This document shows, piece by piece, positions 61,412 to 64,000 of a stretch of DNA of 64,000 nucleotides. The DNA is from Pedobacter chinensis (lineage in GTDB: Bacteria; Bacteroidota; Bacteroidia; Sphingobacteriales; Sphingobacteriaceae). The DNA is taken from the NCBI RefSeq assembly GCF_003339865.1, contig NZ_QPKV01000001.1, positions 186,001-250,000 of the forward strand, given 5' to 3'. The notes under the pieces are model-generated. The model had not been told where the DNA came from, did no database searches, and saw only the letters and a list, made by a program, of their open reading frames with translations. Positions within the stretch are counted from its first letter, which is position 1; each line of letters starts with the position of its first letter. The position numbers were made by a program, and so were the translations under genes.

Positions 61412-62337
61412 CTCAAGTTGCTAGTTAATATATAAAAAAGTAAGCATCAAAACAAAGAACTTTGGTTTACCACAACTAAAGACCCCATGATGATGCTTAC
61501 GAGTGATAAAATTATAGGAATATTTTGTTTTATAGATGATTTGTTGAAAACAAGCAATCATTATGAAGATGGTCGCAGACAGGTTAGCGACAGTGAGGTC
61601 ATTACTACCGCTGTGGTTTCCTCATTATATTTTGGCGGGCATCAGGATAAAGCAAGGCAGTTTATGAAAATGACAGGAATGGTGCCTGAGATGCTTGATA
61701 AAAGCCGTTTTAACCGTCGCTTACATTCCGTGGCTGAACTGATATACAGTCTGTTTATGCAGATTGGCCATTATTTAAAGTATATCAGTTGTGAAATGAG
61801 TTATGTGTTGGACTCTTTTCCCGTTGCTGTATGTGATAATATCCGCATTTTGAATGCCCGAATATTGAAAGGTAAGCAATGGCATGGTAAGCAAACCAGT
61901 ATGAGAAGATATTTTTATGGTGTAAAAGTTCAGTTATTGATTACCAAAGATGGCATCCCGGTTGAATTTGGCTTTGTTCCAGGCAGTGAACATGATGCAC
62001 AGGCATTGAGAAAACTGCCTCTTGAACTGCCTGCTGAAAGCGAAGTGTTTGCAGATTCTGCTTATACCAACCACGAAATCGAGGATCAATTAATGGAAAC
62101 CGATCAGATCGCTTTAAAGGTACACCGCAAATCAAATGCAACAAGAAAAGACAGCGCAAGCGCTGCCTTTATTAAAGAATATATGCGTAAAAGGGTGGAA
62201 ACAACGATCAGTGAGATTAAAGGATTGTTCCTTAGAAAGCTTCATGCTGTAACTTTCAAAGGATGGCTGTTGAAAATAACCTTGTTCATCTTCGCTTTTA
62301 CGTTAAACAAAATAATACCTTAACTAACAACTTGAGT
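61411..62337 (+). mobile_element. IS982-family insertion sequence, complete
   Basis: A 927-base element with ends ACTCAAGTTG-CTAGTTAA and TTAACTAACAACTTGAGT, matching as inverted repeats with one mismatch in 18. TAATTA flanks both sides (61405-61410 and 62338-62343) as a likely target duplication. It contains a single intact transposase gene. The near-perfect ends and intact gene suggest recent movement. Confidence 0.88.
61487..62323 (+). CDS. IS982-family transposase
   Basis: A 278-residue DDE transposase. VLDSFPVAVCDNIRIL holds the first acidic residue and VFADSAYTNHEIEDQLME the second; the C-terminal RVETTISEIKGLF carries the Glu. KQWHGKQTSMRRYFYGVKVQLLIT is typical of the family. The gene is full length. 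The start ATG lies in a hairpin: GTAAGCATCA (61440-61449) pairs with TGATGCTTAC (61491-61500), which could hide the start from ribosomes. Confidence 0.92.
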   Translation: MMMLTSDKIIGIFCFIDDLLKTSNHYEDGRRQVSDSEVITTAVVSSLYFGGHQDKARQFMKMTGMVPEMLDKSRFNRRLHSVAELIYSLFMQIGHYLKYISCEMSYVLDSFPVAVCDNIRILNARILKGKQWHGKQTSMRRYFYGVKVQLLITKDGIPVEFGFVPGSEHDAQALRKLPLELPAESEVFADSAYTNHEIEDQLMETDQIALKVHRKSNATRKDSASAAFIKEYMRKRVETTISEIKGLFLRKLHAVTFKGWLLKITLFIFAFTLNKIIP

Positions 62338-62343
62338 TAATTA

Positions 62344-63532
62344 GATAAACAGATTTATATTAATTTGGTTGACTTGAAGATTCCTACCTGTAGTGGACGA
62401 CATAATTAAATAGCTGAAAAATATTTATTTCAACGTTGTCAACTTTCTTCCATAAAGTTTTACTCCAGAGTTGACAACTTTCTTTCCCTGTGGCTATTAA
62501 AGTTGTCAACTCTTAAAACTGCCAATGCCCCATTTTTTAAGGTTGACATGTTTTGGAGTGTTTATATCCAGAGTTGACAACTTTCTTTCCCTATGGCTAT
62601 TAAAGTTGTCAACTCTAAAACTGCCAGTACCCAGTTTTTAGGTTGACATGTTTTGGAGTTTTGTGGCATATCTATTTAATTGGCGGTAGTGTTTATTTCC
62701 AGAGTTGACAACTTTCTTTCCCTGTGGCTATTAAAGTTGTCAACTCTTAAAACTGCCAATGTCCGTTTTTAGGGTTGACATGTTTTGGAGTTTTGTGTCA
62801 TATCCATTTAATCGGCCATAGTGTTTATTTCCAGAGTTGACAACTTTCTTTCCCTGTGGCTATTAAAGTTGTCAACTCTTAAAACTGCCAATACCCGTTT
62901 TTAGGGTTGACATGTTTTGGAGTTTTGTGTCATATCCATTTAATCGGCCATAGTGTTTATTTCCAGAGTTGACAACTTTCTTTCCCTGTGGCTATTAAAG
63001 TTGTCAACTCTTAAAACTGCCAATACCCGTTTTTAGGGTTGACATGTTTTGGGTTTTGTGTCATATCCATTTAATCGGCCATAGTGTTTATTTCCAGAGT
63101 TGACAACTTTCTTTCCCTGTGGCTATTAAAGTTGTCAACTCTTAAAACTGCCAATCCCCAGTTTTTTATGGCTGACATGTTTTGGAGTTTTGTGTCATAT
63201 CCATTTAATCGGCCATAGTGTTTATTTCCAGAGTTGACAACTTTCTTTCCCTATGGCTATTAAAGTTGTCAACTCTAAAACTGCCAGTACTCAGTTTTTT
63301 AGGGTTGACATGTTTTGGAGTTTTGTGTCATATCCATTTAATCGGCCATAGTGTTTATTCCCAGAGTTGACAACTTTCTTTCCCTGTGGCTATTAAAGTT
63401 GTCAACTCTAAAACAGCCAGTACCCAGTTTTTTTAGGGTTGACATGTTTTGGAGTTCTAAAGTGGTTAATTTTTTTAAAAAACTTTTAACAATTCTTTTT
63501 GTTTAGATTTTATTGAATATATTTAAACAAAA
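62344..63532. other. Long non-coding region with a tandem hairpin array
   Basis: No gene is visible in 1189 bases. It holds unique DNA to about 62430, a degraded half unit (GTTGTCAACTTTCTTCC at 62436), the eight-unit array (62467-63456), then an AT-rich promoter-like stretch up to the MerR-type gene, with TGTTTA (63500) and TAAACA (63524) as an inverted pair. Confidence 0.75.
62467..63456. repeat. Eight-unit tandem array of about 132-bp units, each with a perfect 15-bp stem
   Basis: Units start at 62467, 62570, 62701, 62833, 62965, 63096, 63230 and 63363 (spacings 103, 131, 132, 132, 131, 134, 133). Each begins AGAGTTGACAACTTT, has a 17-base loop with CTTTCCCTGTGGCTATT or CTATGG, and closes AAAGTTGTCAACTCT, with all eight stems free of mismatches. 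Then follow AAAACTGCCA, a variable patch, GGTTGACATGTTTTGG, and TTGTGTCATATCCATTTAATCGGCC or a shorter form. Units 2 and 7 share CTATGG and CTAAAACTGCCAGTAC. Confidence 0.95.
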
Positions 63533-64000
63533 ATGATTTATACTATTTCAGATCTTGAACAACTTTCGGGCATTCAATCTCATACGATAAGGATCTGGGA
63601 GCAAAGGTATAATGCCTTAAAACCTATGCGCTCGCAAGGTAACACCCGGTTATATGATGATAATCAATTAAAAAGATTATTAAATATTGCCAGCTTAAAT
63701 CGATCTGGCTTAAAAATTTCGAAAATTTGTAGCTTATCCGATCAGGCAGTTGATGAGCTGCTGGATAAGCAACATGATTACCATTCAAACGATGAATTAG
63801 CTGAATTTTATGTTTCCAGATTAATAAAGCATGGCTTAGAGTTTAATGACTTTTCATTCAATACCTTGTTAGATGAGTGCATTTCAAGGATAGGTATCCC
63901 TCCAACCTACAAAAGAGTGATATATCCTTTGCTTGTCCGGTTAGGTTTAATGTGGCGTAAAGATGATATTTGTCCTGCGCATGAACATTTTATGTCTAAC
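63533..64000 (+). CDS. MerR-family regulator with B12-binding-type domain (partial)
   Basis: The first 156 residues of a regulator cut by the window end. The MerR helix-turn-helix is IYTISDLEQLSGIQSHTIRIWEQRYN, with GNTRLYDDNQLKRLL. The following helical domain ends LGLMWRKDDICPAHEHFMSN, which fits the W...EH motif of the four-helix bundle that covers adenosylcobalamin in CarH/LitR light sensors. In Bacteroidota such regulators often control carotenoid genes. The DNA-binding half is complete; whether the B12 domain is intact cannot be seen. Confidence 0.85.
   Translation, partial: MIYTISDLEQLSGIQSHTIRIWEQRYNALKPMRSQGNTRLYDDNQLKRLLNIASLNRSGLKISKICSLSDQAVDELLDKQHDYHSNDELAEFYVSRLIKHGLEFNDFSFNTLLDECISRIGIPPTYKRVIYPLLVRLGLMWRKDDICPAHEHFMSN

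Noticed and set aside
62467..63456. CRISPR array
   Set aside because: Units are about 132 bases and nearly identical throughout; there are no unique spacers between short repeats and no cas genes in the window.

Overview
The window looks like the chromosome of a Bacteroidota bacterium of the Sphingobacteriaceae type (Pedobacter-like). The evidence is a SusC/SusD pair behind a FecI/FecR sigma/anti-sigma pair, many exported glycosidases with short signal peptides, LytTR regulators, HmuY-type haem uptake, AT-rich DNA, few Shine-Dalgarno sites, and abundant palindromic intergenic repeats. The genus assignment is inference; the phylum is well supported.

Layout. (1) 1-26290: a carbohydrate catabolic region. 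It holds a GH78 tail, a GH43-like propeller, two GH2 enzymes, GH106, GH127 and a DUF5703/GH95-like enzyme, a FucP-type sugar/H+ symporter, an L-fucose-dehydrogenase-like SDR and a Zn-dependent polyol/sugar-acid dehydrogenase. The glycosidase set suggests a rhamnose-, galactose- and arabinose- or fucose-rich plant glycan such as a pectic side chain. Embedded in it is an unusual cytosolic block: two solute-binding-protein-fold proteins without signal peptides, two CaiB/BaiF CoA-transferases, a Gfo/Idh/MocA dehydrogenase and a MaoC hydratase, joined by ATGA or short overlaps. I do not recognise this block as a described pathway, and it is the best candidate here for a new system. (2) 26849-31104: a HmuY-like lipoprotein and TonB receptor, divergent from an AraC-type regulator. 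(3) 31111-33674: a LacI regulator bracketed by two identical inverted operators, and a GH109-like enzyme. (4) 33958-41027: ECF sigma factor, FecR, SusC, SusD. (5) 41157-56693: mostly housekeeping genes (MBL-fold hydrolase, miaA, ispD, queA, ABC permease, aminotransferase, CDF transporter, NUDIX, bioA, small stress-type proteins, exonuclease/GIY-YIG). (6) 56857-60824: an outer-membrane protein, a receiver protein and a LytS/LytTR two-component cluster. (7) 61133-64000: a small gene hit at its stop codon by an IS982-type insertion sequence, an eight-unit 132-bp hairpin repeat array, and a B12-type MerR regulator cut by the window end.

Repeats are the second theme. REP-like palindromes (ends CGTCATTGCG and AGATTGCTTCG) lie between genes and also inside coding sequence. 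In two GH2 enzymes and the GH95-like enzyme, repeat DNA encodes the N-terminal export region or the linker behind it, and in the Gfo/Idh/MocA protein it encodes the C-terminus. A separate 110-127 bp repeat occurs as an inverted pair around the SDR/dehydrogenase module, and a seven-unit tandem array runs up to the dehydrogenase start codon.
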